Source: Marsupella aquatica (lineage: Eukaryota; Marchantiophyta). From it: a stretch of 64,000 nucleotides of DNA. The notes under the pieces were generated by a model. The model saw nothing but the letters and a program-made list of their open reading frames with translations, was not told the origin of the DNA and did no database searches. The position numbers were made by a program, and so were the translations under genes. The stretch is from positions 1,860,001-1,924,000 of the forward strand of contig OZ316893.1 of the NCBI GenBank assembly GCA_973895155.1, read 5' to 3'. Every line of letters starts with the position of its first letter. The stretch's first letter is position 1. Of the stretch, positions 33,560 to 47,119 are shown piece after piece.

Positions 33560-35495
33560 CTGAACCATGAGCAACTGACATTCTGTGAGTTGTTTATCCA
33601 GTGTTTTTCAATACCTAGTTCATTGTTTGCACAACACATGTAGTTACTAACTTGAACTAGTCGGACGTTGTGATACTGAACTGGTGAACTGAGTATGTTC
33701 TAATAACATAGATCAATCTATTGTGTCTTTTCTGAAACTCTATTACCTTGTTGTAGAAGATTTTTAATTGCAATTTGGTTTCTCACCATAGCCCAGCAAA
33801 TACCAGCCCTTCTTACTCTGAGGTTGTAGAGTTGCCTATGGTACAGTTATATGGTTCCTGCACCTACTGGGATCAAATGTTGAGACTGGTCCATTGGAGC
33901 CTTGAGGTTCTGTCTCGAGGTCAAATCTTGTGATCCATGCAAGGATCACAAAAACATTATTTTGGTTAGGACATATACTTCTTTGCCCAATGTAGTAAGC
34001 CTTTTTCAGTCAAATGCCAAATTCATTCAAGCATTTACATATTCATCATTTATACACCAGCATGATTTTGATACATCAATTTGAAGGGGCTTATATGCAA
34101 TTATTTGGAATGACTTCTTAGCAAAAACCGAAAGTATGACAAAGTCTCTTTTAAAATTCCAATTTGTGGCAGTACAATTTGAGCATAGGTTAGAGTATCT
34201 TGCTCAAATGCGTGTAGGAAGACGAGAAAAAAGCCTGTACGAGAAAGTTATGGGGTAAGTTCATTTGTACACAAAAAATTAATTCGTACCCTGTACTATC
34301 GTGGAAAAAAACATAGAAACCATTTCTACTGCGTACTTAACAAGTTAAAGGAAGCTTATTCCCTAAATATAACTTGCTTAACAAGTTTAATGTAATGGCC
34401 AGTTTACCTACGCTACGTCAAGAATTGCATTAAGCAACATAAGGTACAAAATACTTACATGTTAGGGACCTCTTAGTGGCGTTCACCTTAATCTTTAAAC
34501 CACTAGTAAGTGTATAACCTCTGGGTGCTTGGGAGCTGGCATTCCATGCCATAGTTGCATTTTCAGACTGGCATCCATCCCTGGCCCTCACGATCAAACT
34601 TTGGAGCAATCGCGTCCATTGAAAACTTGGTAATGTACAGCTCAAAGTGAAGATCAAAGATCTACACCTGAGAAAAACAGACGCTAAAAATTCATGAAAA
34701 AACAAACGAGACAAAAAGAAGAAGAATTGAAGCTTTCTGATGGGTCAGGGAGCAAATTCCCAATTTCAAATTTGTGGGCAGAGGGTGGAGGGGACAGGTG
34801 GCATGTAAGGGATAGGGTGAAAGTGCGGAGTGGGAGGCCAGGTTAGCCCATTGGCCCTTTCTTTTTCCTTCTTAGCCAGTGTGGCAATGTCATCTTGCAT
34901 GAAGGAGAAGATGTTGTGAATACGCCACATGTAAGTTTCTTAGATTATTTTAGCTACTCGATTTCGATACATTTCATGACTACCCCACTACATTCTATGG
35001 CTAGGTGGAAATTGGCCAATAAAAGACAACCAACCTAGAGTAGATAATTTTGGCTTCCAGTAAAGGACTTTTTGGAGAGGTGGAATCTAGGGGGATTTTG
35101 TCACTTATTAAAAAAATGCTGTTGGTGTTGGGTCAAAGGAAAGTCTCTTACTATAGGTTTTAATATGAATAATTGTGCTGACTGTTAGGACACTCGCCAA
35201 TCCAGCCGTCGATCGAGAATCTTAAATCCAGCCAAGTGGGTCCTCTGTTGCAAACCGCTTTTCACTGTGGATAACTTTGCATTAAATTTTGCTCAGGAAT
35301 CAGCCGGGCCCTAACGTGTCGCCGTCGTGACAAATGGAGGTGAATCTTCACTGAATCTTGTATCTCAAAACGCTTGAATATTCTATTTGGCTTCATCTGA
35401 TTGTCATAATTGAAAAAAAAGTTACATACTGCTAACATTTGACCACTTTTGTGTTTTGATGAATTGGAGCTATTTACCATTTCAGACTGCCCATG
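33560..35495. other. Intergenic, nothing recognised
   Basis: Minus-strand frames of 78-94 codons (34430-34714, 35262-35498) have no recognisable domains. No RNA gene is seen. Confidence 0.4.
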
Positions 35496-35499
35496 CAAT

Positions 35500-35665
35500 A
35501 GGGCGTCTCAAACTTCACGTTGCTGCCTCCGGTCATGGTCAGCGACGGATTCCCGGGAAAAAAGTGACGGACACAAGAATCCATGTCCGCACACTGCTAA
35601 ACCATGACCGAAACTGATAGTTGCAGATGTCATTTTTCCCACAGCTCCAAGGTTCGAGATGCCCT
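35500..35665. mobile_element. 166-bp fold-back MITE, Harbinger-like termini
   Basis: The left end AGGGCGTCTCAAACTT and the right end, read inverted, AGGGCATCTCGAACCTT are terminal inverted repeats. Inside, a second perfect pair (CGGTCATGGT at 35530-35539, ACCATGACCG at 35601-35610) and a third short pair (CGGACA/TGTCCG) make the element fold on itself. The ends resemble the terminus of the Harbinger transposon at 60678 (AGAGCATCTCCAACGG). A target duplication is not preserved. Confidence 0.55.
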
Positions 35666-35669
35666 GATC

Positions 35670-37200
35670 TAGAAAGATAATGAGAGAGCATGTAGTCGGT
35701 TAGGGAGAGTGACTAGTCTGAGAAATCATTCAGCAAGATTGGGAAATCAAGCTAATAGGGTATAATCTAATGGCATAATCCAAATATTCCACAAAAAATG
35801 AATGAGGTTTAGTGCAACAAGTTAGCACTATAAGTCCATGGTTACCATCAAAGGAGCCCTGAGGTAATTGTTGTAAAAGTGCAATTCTCTACCCTAAGCT
35901 TACAAGTTCTGCTACTGCAAGGCCAATTTTCTTTGGAGTTGGCTTGGCACTAGTGGTTCTGGTGAGCATAGTGGAGTGAAACATGCCACACCTACCAGCC
36001 TGGAGTGCTATCCAATTTCTTGTACAGTTTTCAGGTCACAAATAGAGCCAAACTACACTCAGGGGCCATGGATGTAATGCATTTGGGCTCATCTTAGTGG
36101 ATTAGATTCCAACTCCCTTGCAGCCATGGGTACCCTACATAATTTTTTTCCTTTTTCTTCTTTTGTCAGGCAGGCTGTTGATGTAAGTTGCATTTTGTAG
36201 AAGGTGCAAATAAATTTAAAACTTTTTCAATGCTTATGCGGGTGCTTACAAAAGACCAATACCAAAGGACCTTGTTACCACTTTGTCATGAATCCTACTA
36301 ATAATTTGCGATCAGAAGCTAGAGTTGAGATCCAGGCTTCTAGAAAGAAGCTAGAGTTGAGGTCTAGGTTTCTGAGTGAAACCTCTAGACCCTACTTCCA
36401 GGCCCCACCAAAGCTTATGTGAGAAAAGAATACTATGTATTAGACTAGACTCATTACCCCTTTCTTGAACTTAAATAGACATGAAGACCAAAAAAAAATA
36501 TCTTGCAAATTTTTTTTCTATGTTATCTCATGTTCATCTTGGCCCAATCCCTGTTGTTTTCCACCTTCATTTCAATTTTGTCTTTTTTCACTCTAGACCA
36601 TAGCTCTATAAAGTAGATTTGGATCAAAACTTCACTCTAGACCAGCCATTTTTTCCATATTAAAAAATTAGCCAACTTGGCTCCCTATTGGCCTAAGGAG
36701 TAAGGAAAGTTAGCTAGAGCTTCTGGTTGCAGTCAAGTGGCTAGTAGTCTCTGGTTGGGAGTAAGTTTACTGGTTAATTCCAAAGTTTAGCAGTGCACTT
36801 GGGTGGCAAGTAGTAACTTGAACAGCTCCACTAGCTCATTCTTTGGAAACTTCTTGGCTCCGCTAGCTCATTCTTTGTATAACTCTGCTAGCTCATTGTC
36901 AACTATGTACATTGCATGGTAATGAGCATCAAGCAAACAACCCTTATCTTGCATGGGGTTTGCTGGCATCATGCTTGCTGGATGATGCCAGCCCTTGATC
37001 CGCATATGGCCAATGGCTGCCATTTTTCCCAGAACTTTGCCCAAATATCAATAGCCAGCCCCTTTTCTAGGTAAGTATATTTGGCAAACTTTTGGCCACA
37101 AAAACATGGTTCATCTAGATCATAGCCCTGGAAAGTAACTTTGGATAGCAGGTCTGTCTAGCTTTGAATATCGCTATATTAGTAAAATATCATATCATAA
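35670..37200. other. Intergenic, short local repeats only
   Basis: GAAGCTAGAGTTGAG recurs at 36315 and 36348, and GCTAGCTCATTCTTTG-like words recur at 36830-36895. A dispersed-repeat copy is near 36541-36600. No gene is recognised. Confidence 0.4.
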
Positions 37201-37210
37201 TCATATCATA

Positions 37211-37295
37211 ATCACATCATACACAACTATTCTTTTAGTCATTTCTATATATCATAATGATATCATACACAACTATTCTTTTCGTCATTTCTATT
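37211..37295. repeat. Two-copy tandem repeat of about 47 bp
   Basis: CATACACAACTATTCTTTT followed by GTCATTTCTAT occurs at 37219 and 37265. It is preceded by ATCATATCATAATC reiterations. Confidence 0.85.
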
Positions 37296-37479
37296 AACAT
37301 TCAAGCAATGACCAATTATTATTTTTGCCATATTTGAATTCATGATGAGCATCCAGGTTGTATGAAACAAGGAAAATAAAGTGGGTTTCCCCCAAGTGTG
37401 ACCTAAATGTCCCAGAGTTAGCCCGGTAGTGGTATCAGGGTCCAATTATGAGGCGGCCAGTTCTGAGAATCCTGAATAA

Positions 37480-38413
37480 TGTCTTTCCCCCACATCCACA
37501 TTTGTTGTCGATTTTGCAATGACCTTGCTCCTTTGCGTTCGTAATCCTCAGAATGCAATGCTGATTCACGTGTTATATGTTCCCCCATAAGCCCCCATAT
37601 CTACATTCGTCAACGACCTTGCTCCATTCTGCATGTAATCCCCAGAATTCAACATGGATTGATCTGCTATATGTTCACCCAGAAGCCCCCATATCTACAT
37701 TGAATGTATGTAGATATGTACACAACATTCAATATGGAGTCATCTGCTATGTGTTCACCCTGAAGCCCCCATATCTATATTTGTCTACGATTTTGCAACG
37801 ACCTTGCTATGTTGTGCTTGTAATCCGTAGAATTCAATATATATATGGATTCATCTCTCGATTCATCTGCTATGTGTTCACCCATAAGCCCCCATATCTA
37901 CATTCATCGATGATTTTGCAACAACCTTGCTCATTTGTGCATGTAATCCGCAGAATTCAATATGGATTCATCTGCTATATGCTCACCCATAAACCCCCAT
38001 ATCTACATTCGTCGATGATTTTGCAATGACCTTGCTGCTTTGTGCTTGTAATCCGCATAATTCACTATGGATTCATCTGGCACTATGTGTTCACCTAGAA
38101 GCCCCCATATCTACATTTGTCGACGATTTTGCAACGACCTTGCTCCCTTCTGCTTGTAATCCGCAGAATTCAATACGGATTCATCTGTTGTATGTTCACC
38201 CAGAAGCCCCCATGTCTACATTCGTCAATGATTTTGCAATGACCTTGCTCCTTTTTGCTCGTAATCCGCAAAATTCACTGTGGATTCATCTACTATATGT
38301 TCACCCATAAGCCCCCATGTCTACATTTGTCGACGATTTTGCAACGACCTTGCTCCTTTGTGCTTGTAATCCGCAAAATTCAATATGGATTCATCTGCTA
38401 TGTGTTCACCCAG
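37480..38413. repeat. Satellite-like array, about nine ~105-bp units, abutting a gene start
   Basis: Nine imperfect units (80-121 bp) carry, in order, GCCCCCATATCTACATTCGT, CGACGATTTTGCAACGACCT, TGCTCCTTTGTGCTTGTAAT, CCGCAGAATTCAATATGGAT and TCATCTGCTATGTGTTCACC. The block CCCCCATATCTAC (or a variant) starts at about 37590, 37686, 37766, 37887, 37995, 38106, 38207 and 38311. The final unit is cut at 38413, where unique sequence of the ATP-grasp gene begins. Several units retain ATGGATTCATCT in the same position as the gene's apparent start. Confidence 0.93.
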
Positions 38414-41400
38414 AAGTTGTAATAGTCATCACATAGAGGTGGTTTTGCCCGGAACTTTTGAACCTACTGAGCACTTCTACCCTCAAGTTCTTAATGCCCA
38501 AATTCATCCATTGGTACGATCATTTTTATGTCTTGGAAACAATCGCATTGCCAAACGATACTGTCACCTACACCCTGAGGCAGATCCAGTGGCGGTGGAT
38601 CAAGTGTTGAATTACTCTACACGGTACTTTTCAGTATTTCAAGAGCATCTAGTAGTCTTAAAGCTTGGATTGGAAAAATGAAAATCTTGAGGAAATTGCC
38701 CTTCATTGAAATGTCGGATGTGATTTAGCCATATTGTAGACTTTCTCCCAGAGGCGCTCTTTTGGGATGTTCGGTGTAGTTGTATCTTCCCTCATGGGTG
38801 CAACTATGGAGGTGTCTTTAGGGGTGCAGGATTTGATTGCCTTTGTGTAGGTTATGGCTCAATCAGAGTTAGAAATGGGTTAATGGGTCCTGTACCATTT
38901 TGTGTCATGGATTTTCCAGGCTCTTTTAAAGCAATTTGTGGCAAATTCTTCTGACTTCGCTTGTTAGTGCAGGTATTTCCAATGGGGAGGTACTGACCTT
39001 TTCTCAACCACAACAAATCGAGGCCAGAAACGATTTGTGGTGGTGGAGACCAATTCATGTCCATCTGGACAGAAATCCATGCCTCTGGCAAACGAAGACA
39101 TGGAACATGCAGGTTATCGTTCTTTGTTGGAAAGGGCGGTCATGCCCGCACTACGAGTTGGTAGGTTGAATGGCCATGTACTTCCGGAAGGCAAACTGGC
39201 AGTGCTTTATGATAAGAATAAGATGGAAGCATCAGGCTATGCTGCTGCGCTTGCAGATCTCGCAGGGGAGCCAGTGTACTTAACCCCTTGCTATGCGGAT
39301 GACCCTGAGCCTCACATGAGATGTAGGGATGATGGCGTACTTGAGATTTGTGTGTCTCGTGCCTTCTGCAAGTCGTCGAATAGGAATGAAAATGGAAAAA
39401 GCGAAGGTCACAAGGACAATGAAGTGTGGGAGCCAGTGAGGGCGGCCCTGCGCTATGTGACACAGAGACCATGGACTCGCATTCCACCTTTGACACGTAC
39501 TCTCATGTTTAATCCTGTTCTGGCCTGTCTTGCTGGTGGGCGGAACAAAATGCTTGCCGCCAAAGCCTATGACCTATACAATGCGGACATGGCACCAACA
39601 GGTTTGACTATTCATACTCCAGAAACTATATGGGATGTCGCTAAACCGGAGGTGCCACTATGGGTCCGGCGGATGGGTGGCCTGGCAGTAGTGAAGGTAC
39701 CCTATGCAAATGCTGGACAAGGCATTTGGACAATCACACACGAAGGAGAACTAAAGCAGTTCATGGACGTGGAACATCGCTATGATCGTTTCATTGTGCA
39801 GGTGTGCTCGCTATTTTATCAACTGAATTATCAGTCATATACTTTCCTCTAGATAACGTTTGTGATTACAACTTTATTTTTTCTAATTTTCTAGTGGTAG
39901 GTCGGTAGGGAATGCCTATCATCATGATAACCAAGCCCTAAATTATCATTGACATGTTGTGATGTCGTTATTGAGCATCGTCTTGCAATATTTGTTAGAG
40001 AGTCTACATGAAGTGGTAGGGTTGTTCTCTTTCCATCTTCGCGTATTAATGCACAATGAAGGTCACAAAATAAATTTCTTATGACTTAGATGACCAGTCC
40101 AATATTTCTCACAGCGTCTCTTGTTATTTCTGAAGGCCTTGATTGGAAACTATGGCTGGAGTTCAACAGGTCAAAGTGGGAGACTTTACCATGTTGGGAC
40201 AATTCCAAATTTAAAGGGCAACATCTATGCGGCTGATTTAAGATTCATGATAGGGTCATCTCGAGAGGGTTTCTTCCCTGTGGCAATATATGCACGACGA
40301 GCACGTCAGCCCTTGGCCGAGAAGCTCGATTCTGGAACACATTCTTGGGACATGCTTGGGACAAACTTATCCATCAAAGTGAGTACATAAAGTACCCGAA
40401 ACAAAATTGTTAAGTTGTAGTTGTGATTCTTGTTTTATTGTCGTGCTACAGTTATGTCTGGTGCCCAGATTTGTCTTTTTCCATCAATTTCTAGTTTTAA
40501 TCTTCCTCCCCAGTTTGAAATTGAAGTTCCACTATATATTGGAACTGGATGATACAGCAATCTGATGGTTCGTGGGTCACTGAAACTGAGCGACTTTTAT
40601 TGATGGACAACAGAGACTTCGATCGAGTGGGTATTGGCGGGGATGACCTTATTGAGGCCTACATGCAGGTCTAGCTTATTTTCCATTTTCTGGTCTATTC
40701 TTTAGAGAGTGATGACTGTACAACATATTGATCCATTTTTTGCATTTATTCTGGACTCTAGGATTCACTACTTATTAAAGACTTTCATAATTTTGAAGTT
40801 TCATGTTCTTTCTCTTCGATCAATTACCTACATTGGACATTGTACATTTAGTTACTTTTTGTGATAACAATTTACCTGAAAAATGTGGCACTTGTTCGCT
40901 CCATTTGCTTGCAAGAGACTATATTGACAATGATGACCTTGGTCAAATGCTTCCTTCGTAGTCTGTCTCACAAGGGGTGTAATATTTATCATCTTTCTTT
41001 AGAAGATGCAGTCAGGCAGTATTTCTAAACGTTAGGAAAAACTCTTGCGCATCTGTATTATCTACAGGCTGAATATATGACGCCCGACATTTTTCTATAT
41101 TTCTGTTGTGGGTGGATATGGTAGTGATCTGAGGGTTTAAGTAGACGAATTGCAGCCTTATATACTAACCACCCTTCCTGAAGTTGATGCATGTCAATGC
41201 TATGGTGAGTCGATTCATATCTAATACGTACCCATGCTCTTTTTTTTCCAGACCGTGTTAGCTGTTACTGCCATTGATGCACTGGCCTGCAAACTTATCA
41301 CTTCTAAGGTATGAGCATTTTGTACTTTTATGAATGAAAGAAATAATTTAATTTCAATGGATCTTCAATTGGGCAAGGGATAGAGAGTGGAAGATGGCAA

Positions 41401-42588
41401 TAGGGTCACAATTCATGAAGGCTTGAAAAACAAGCTTAGTAAATGACAGACTGAGTGAATCCTCAGGTAAAAAAAATCCTTATATACAAATTTTGGTCAT
41501 AAATTTTCTTAACGAAGTGGCTACCCGAGCCAAATCCGCAATCGTAAAGATCAAATTCATTTATGGACATTGCTTGGTAAAATATCCAGTCAGAAATTGC
41601 CTCGAGTTACATCCGATTTGTGACTATTGATCCAGAAGTGATTCTTTCTACCGTCCATTGAAGGATTTGAAATCAGCACAGAACCCTCAATGTGTCTTTC
41701 AATTCGTGTCCCAATTTGAAAGGATGTTGGTCAAATAACATATGGCTTCCTAAGAGGTCTAAATAATGATGATCTTGTTGAGGGAATCTAAATATACCCA
41801 AAGATGTGAATCTTTCCCTACTGCCAATTCTTCTTCAGACCCTTCTTAGCATTACTTGCCTTGAACTTGAATTTTGTTATGGAAATTGAGAAGGCTTCTC
41901 TCTCCGAGTGAGGTGGTTTAGCTTCCAGGCATCATCCAGTGCCACACATTGGGGAGTTAGTATTGCTGACATGGAAAGGCCCTGTTTTGTTTAAGTTTCT
42001 TCACTTGTTGTTGGTAGGATACCGGTTTTGAGAGGCTTAGACTCTCTAGCAGCGCTTGTCCAGATATACCAAGTATTAAGAGGTTTGATACTCTAATGAT
42101 TGCATTATAATAATATATGAGGAAGCATCCTTCTTGGTCTCTATGTTGATGTACAATTGGTGTTTGTTTGCAGGGTTGTTTTGGTCTGAAGTTGTTTCAA
42201 TCTCTGAATCCTGATCCAAAGCTTCTAGCAGAGCTATATCCAACCCAAATACATCCCCAACTTCTAGCATCTGAACCCCCAATGGATGATGGCACCTGGC
42301 CCAATGCGGATGTCACACTTGATACCACCCTAGTATTAAAAGTAACTGAGGAGATTTTAGTTGCAGCGCTTGAGTATGAAGTGGAAAATTCACAACCTTC
42401 GGTGTGTACCTGTTTGAATGGACATCACACTACCTCTGCAGTACTATTTATGCAAGCTTAAATCATTTTTCTGTTGGTGTTTGCATTGTATAAGTACAAT
42501 TATTAGAAGTACGAGTGTAACATCTGGAGCAACCAATTGTGGTTTTGTGCAGAGAAAGCGGAAATTTTCTCCTGGAGAACCTTTGTAA
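38385..42588 (+). CDS. ATP-grasp-like protein of unknown function (7 exons, about 580 aa)
   Basis: Exons are 38385-38623, 38973-39801, 40136-40378, 40558-40668, 41252-41308, 42174-42401 and 42553-42588. All have GT-AG borders and phases that join without a stop. The N-terminal part contains [20 protein letters not shown] and [17 protein letters not shown] fold reminiscent of ATP-grasp enzymes spans about residues 270-480: [15 protein letters not shown], then [18 protein letters not shown] (Lys near 320 as a possible nucleotide ligand, with a Gly-rich turn), then AADLRFMIG and [15 protein letters not shown]. The tail is basic ([12 protein letters not shown]). ATP-grasp enzymes ligate carboxylates to amines or thiols using ATP; no substrate can be named. 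The start is uncertain: the first 10 codons come from the last satellite unit, and an acceptor-like CACCCAG at 38413 could instead begin this exon. Confidence 0.85.
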
Positions 42589-45500
42589 TGAAATTATGTT
42601 GGCTGTGACAAAGTGCACCTGTGTTAGCTAATGCTAACTGGATTGAGGTTTTGAGGTTCTTTCTCATCAACTTTCACGTTAGCAAGGCTTCCTCATTACA
42701 TCCATCTTTATTTGATTTATTGCGCTATGCACTGAGGTCAGGCATTGCCTTAAAGTGATGCTATCTACGTAAGCTTTGGAGTAGGTTCAGATTTCTCAAC
42801 AAATTTTGCATAGATTTATCGAGGGAGCTCAACTTACATTCATTAATTTACTTCAAATTTGCCTAGAATAGCTACGGCAATTGGTTTCCTTAATAACTGC
42901 AAATGTGTTCTGTTGTGTGTAGGAGACGTTTTGGGTAGTCCTCAACTCAGACCTCAACTTTATTTACAATTTTATTAAAAGGTCTCTAGTAATCTGTGAT
43001 ATCACTACCTTGCTGGAATCCTTGTACTGTAGAGTACTATCAAGTTAGCCTTGACTTTCTACTTGGCAACAGTCCTAACATGTGGATTCCACTAGCTGAT
43101 ACAAGTGTTGAGGAAAGTTTACTCTATGCAAATTGTATTGCTAGGGGAAGCCACGTTAGAAGATCAAAGCACTGTCTTAAGTAGTTCTGCTAGGACAGAA
43201 TGAGGTCAAAGTTGTTTGATACAGATATACGACTACCACTTCCAAAGAAGATGTTGTTAGAAAAATATTAGGGCTAGTTACTTTATGAGAGGTCCAGGGT
43301 TGCTTTCTCTGCAAGACGTCCTAGGGGCCTAGAAAACTCAGTCTTGAAACGCAATTTGCATATATGAGGAGCCTTCAAACTTGCACTTTGTTCTCAACAG
43401 CGTTCTTTGTGCACCGATGTTTCCGACAGCTCTGGCCAAGCTATGTGAGAGCGGGGAGTACTGCAGCAGTTATAAGGAGTCCTAGGTGTATGATGCTGAC
43501 ATGTAGTGCTCTGTGATTTTGACAGGGGTCTTGTTTGTGTTGATATTGGGAGACTGAACTTCTGGAGGCTTGAAGGGGTTCTGAATTCTACAGATCTCAC
43601 AATAGGGGAAATGGTTGCAATTGGCAAGCACGACAAGATGTCAGCAGTAAAAGAAAGAAAAACTGTTTGATGTGTAGGCAATTGTGAAAGTAAAACTTGT
43701 GAAGCTATAGACAATACAAGTTTCCTTTGGCTTGTTGGTAATTGACAATTGTTAGTAATTAGATTTTGATGCCCAAGCCTGTTCCTCATTGGCACTGGAA
43801 GAGGCAGTGGAAGTGGAACGAGTATGTTGTTGCTACTGGCAAAATAAGAACTATCATCGTCATCTACATGCCGAGATTACACTGGCGGCACAACCTGGGG
43901 AATGATCGGGCCTTCCAGAGCTATTTCCTCTTTATATTTGCAAAATTTGAGTCTGTTTCCGGAGTCTTTCTGTTGTCACCCTACTGTGTTTCCATGCAAA
44001 CTTCACATTTCTCGCTTAGTCTTGTAGAAGTAGATACTGTAGGCCACTTGCACTTTTTCCGTGCTAAGCACTTTATGATAGGGTCTATACGTCTCTACCA
44101 AAGTCTTTTGCCTACCCTCCGAGTTAATGTACAATGCAAGCAAACAGGAATTTTGCTAACAAGGAAAATGTTGTTAGCTAGACACTAGTGGTAATAATTT
44201 TTTATTTGTTTTTTGCTGCCTTTTATGTTGTGGTTTTTTATGACTCCAGATGGCTAGCAAGGTTAGCACAAAGAGGGGTCCCAAAAATGTATGTTATTGA
44301 TCAACCACATTGTTGTGCAAGGCACTTGCATATAGAAAAATTATGGGTCATGTGAGTAAAATTTTTGCTAGTGCGAGGCATTTAATTATTAATTTACTCT
44401 TTCCTCGCATGCTACAATGACCCCTGTCCTCCTTGTAAGAAAAGCTGGAATCTGGGAAAGTGGTCAAAAGTGCCACATATTTTGCAACTATCATAATAGG
44501 TCAATTTCAACTACATTCCAGAAGTGGACTTTCCGGTCGTAAGTAAACTTCTTTTAGTTTAGTGCTCCCCGGGCTGCTGCCTTTTCCTTGCTACCACTTT
44601 TTTCTCACGTCCCAATTCATGGTGAGCTTTAATACCATTCATCGTATTTGTGAAGGGTCCAAATAAGATACGGTCTGCCTCAGAGTGGTGATTCTGTGTG
44701 TATGATTGTAGAGCGGTTGCCAATGTGCGCTCTACCAATCTTTCTCCTGTGTCACTGGTCTCCATGCTTTCCTCTACAAGGGATGATGGTATTTTATCAA
44801 GAACTAGCCCAATTACCATTCCTTGAACGTAAAGAGATATGAAGAAAAACAGTCTTACCTAATAAAATTTACTCCTTACCCCATCCATGTTTTTTGTCCA
44901 CCCTCATTTCAGTTTTGTCTTTGTTTGTAATCAATATCATTTTTGTCCATCCTCATTTAACGTTTTTTTATGATCACTTTTGTCTGTATTAGGGGTTATG
45001 GTCTAGAGTGTCTAGAGTCTTCACCCTAGACCCTAGGGCCTTAAGAGTAGACTTCATTCAAGATTTGATAATAAGATGAATGATAGGGCTTCCTCTCTCT
45101 AAACCTCCACCGTGAAACGTTTCATGAGTGTCAAACAATAGGGGTCACCATTTCAATGACTTGTATTGCTAAGATTTCACACTCAATACATACAGACTAT
45201 GTCAAGTGGTCCTTCTTAACTCCAGTTAAACAACTTCAAGTTAACTGAAGTTAGCATGTCAAAAACATGAATTTTGCTCAAAAGACATTGACACTAAACT
45301 GATTCCAGATCTTAGCCTGATTGGCCCCCAAATCTAGTGATCTATGGCTTAAATTAAGAATCCTGCCAAGATCTTTGCCTCATGAAATGGCTTATTGATT
45401 TGTCATTTATTGCTTCATGAGGTCTTAAGTTGGATTCCTGCGAATGTGGCCTGGGTCTTCAAGTAGAGTAACCCTTGCCCACCGGCCTCAACTATTTTCA

Positions 45501-46360
45501 AAAGTTGAATTTGGGAGAGATATGTCTTCTCCTGAGAAGAGGCTGGCCAATCACGAGGAGGGATGCAAATTAAATCTGAGAATGGAGGGGGGAATGATCC
45601 ACTCTCTCGCGGTTGTGTTCCATTAGCCCCCTTTCAAACCCATTCCAAGCGTTTTGGAGAAAGTTGCAGATGTTTGTGCTTTTGGGGGTCACTCTCCAAC
45701 AAATAGCCAAACTAGAAGGCAGTCAGTGGCTCCCTGTTTGCAGTTCTGCTCCTTGTCTGACCGGTAAGTTTGGTTTCAGAGAACCTTTCACCTCTCTCAT
45801 CCCAATTGTGTCCAGGAAATCCATTTGTCAATTACACAAATTTCAAGAATGGGCATGGCTGGACATAAATTTAGTGATCATGGATGTCAATTGCAGAGAT
45901 TTGCTCCCGTTGGATTGAGCCTCGGTTGCAAGCTGGACGTCATTTCATGTCAATAGCTCTCGTGAGTTGCAAGATGCATTTGAGTTCAGTTGTTGTCTGG
46001 TGTTTGTCCTAAGCCGCTCCCATTGAAGCAAATCGGCCAAGATTGAATGGATAGTGCGCAAATCTACAGACAAGGCCCAATGTTCTCAACATTGTGTGAG
46101 AGAGGAGCTTATTGTGGCATGGGGAGAAGTTGTTTTGCTTATGATGGAAAGTGAAGTGAAGTGGAAAATGGAGTTAGTATTTGGAGGACTATTCACTGGA
46201 AAAACAAATTTGTGGGATTGGAGCATTGACCTAGAGAAAAGAAAGCAAGAGGATAAAATGAGAGGCACAAAGGGAAAAGAAGCATTGTGATGATTGCTCC
46301 GGGAAGAGAGAGGCACGGAGGAGAATGAGACTCTACCTGGAGTGCCTCGGAGGATCTATT
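42589..46360. other. Intergenic, nothing firmly recognised
   Basis: The first few hundred bases are probably 3' untranslated sequence of the ATP-grasp gene. Frames at 43394-43795 (-), 43766-44188 (+), 44559-44819 (-), 45613-45918 (+) and 46054-46290 (+) have no domain I can name. A copy of the dispersed family also seen at 20735 lies at 44878-44962. No RNA gene is seen. Confidence 0.4.
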
Positions 46361-46364
46361 AGCC

Positions 46365-46740
46365 AGGTCGTCTCAAACCAACTCATTCCCAGAGGTTTCC
46401 TGTGACCAAAATGCTGTAGGCCGGGTCATAGACCAAAAATATGTGGTTCCCGCAAAAGGTGACCATCAGTAACGCGGGCGGTCAGAGCACCGCTGTACGC
46501 ACAATAAGTTACTTCGCACAATATATGCTGGTGCCCTTCAAGGATCATCCGCGCCCTTTGAGAATTGTCAGCGATCATTCTGAAACTGTTGGCGTCCAGC
46601 TGACCCACAGGAGCTTGTTGAAACCATCTCAACCCTGTGGATTAAGTTGGCTCAAAAGTTGGATTTTGGTCTAGGTCGCAAATGTAGAGTACTTAGAACA
46701 GCTGACTAGAAAAATTGAGAGAGCAAGTGTGAGACGCCCT
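46365..46740. mobile_element. Candidate MITE with Harbinger-like ends
   Basis: The left end AGGTCGTCTCAAACC and the inverted right end AGGGCGTCTCACACTT are similar to the ends of the 35500 element and to the Harbinger terminus at 60678. The 376-bp interior has no coding content. Flanking trinucleotides do not match, so this may be old or coincidental. Confidence 0.35.
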
Positions 46741-47119
46741 ATTGATGACTAGTGACTAGAGCCTGAGCCAACCTTGACCTGACCCCAAGATGAGTCAAGA
46801 TTTGAAACCTCCCGCTAGAGGCTAGCAAGCCCGCTATACTGGACACTACTTACTTGCAGTGTAGGGTTTACAGAGTATGAATTTTGAAACTTGTAACTAC
46901 TCAGTTGAGTCTTTCCAGGTGAACCATTAAAGTCGGTAATAGGCTAGTCATCCAAGTGTTGCTGATCATTTGCCTCATTGTCTCCTTTCCACATATCTAG
47001 GGTATGGACCTTTGCCTGTATTGTTTCACATAAACCACGAAGGCACCTATAAAGGCTACGAGTTACCCATAGCTCCATTACACACTGCACAAGTTTCAGA
47101 AATGGTCTTGAGATACACA

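Noticed and set aside
37577-38310. ORFs of 94-150 codons encoding repeated HPEAPISTF-like peptides
   Set aside because: They reflect the satellite unit being free of stops in one frame, units differ by frame-changing indels, and no domain is present.
37480-38413. CRISPR-like regular repeats
   Set aside because: Units are contiguous and imperfect, without unique spacers, in plant nuclear DNA. This is a satellite.
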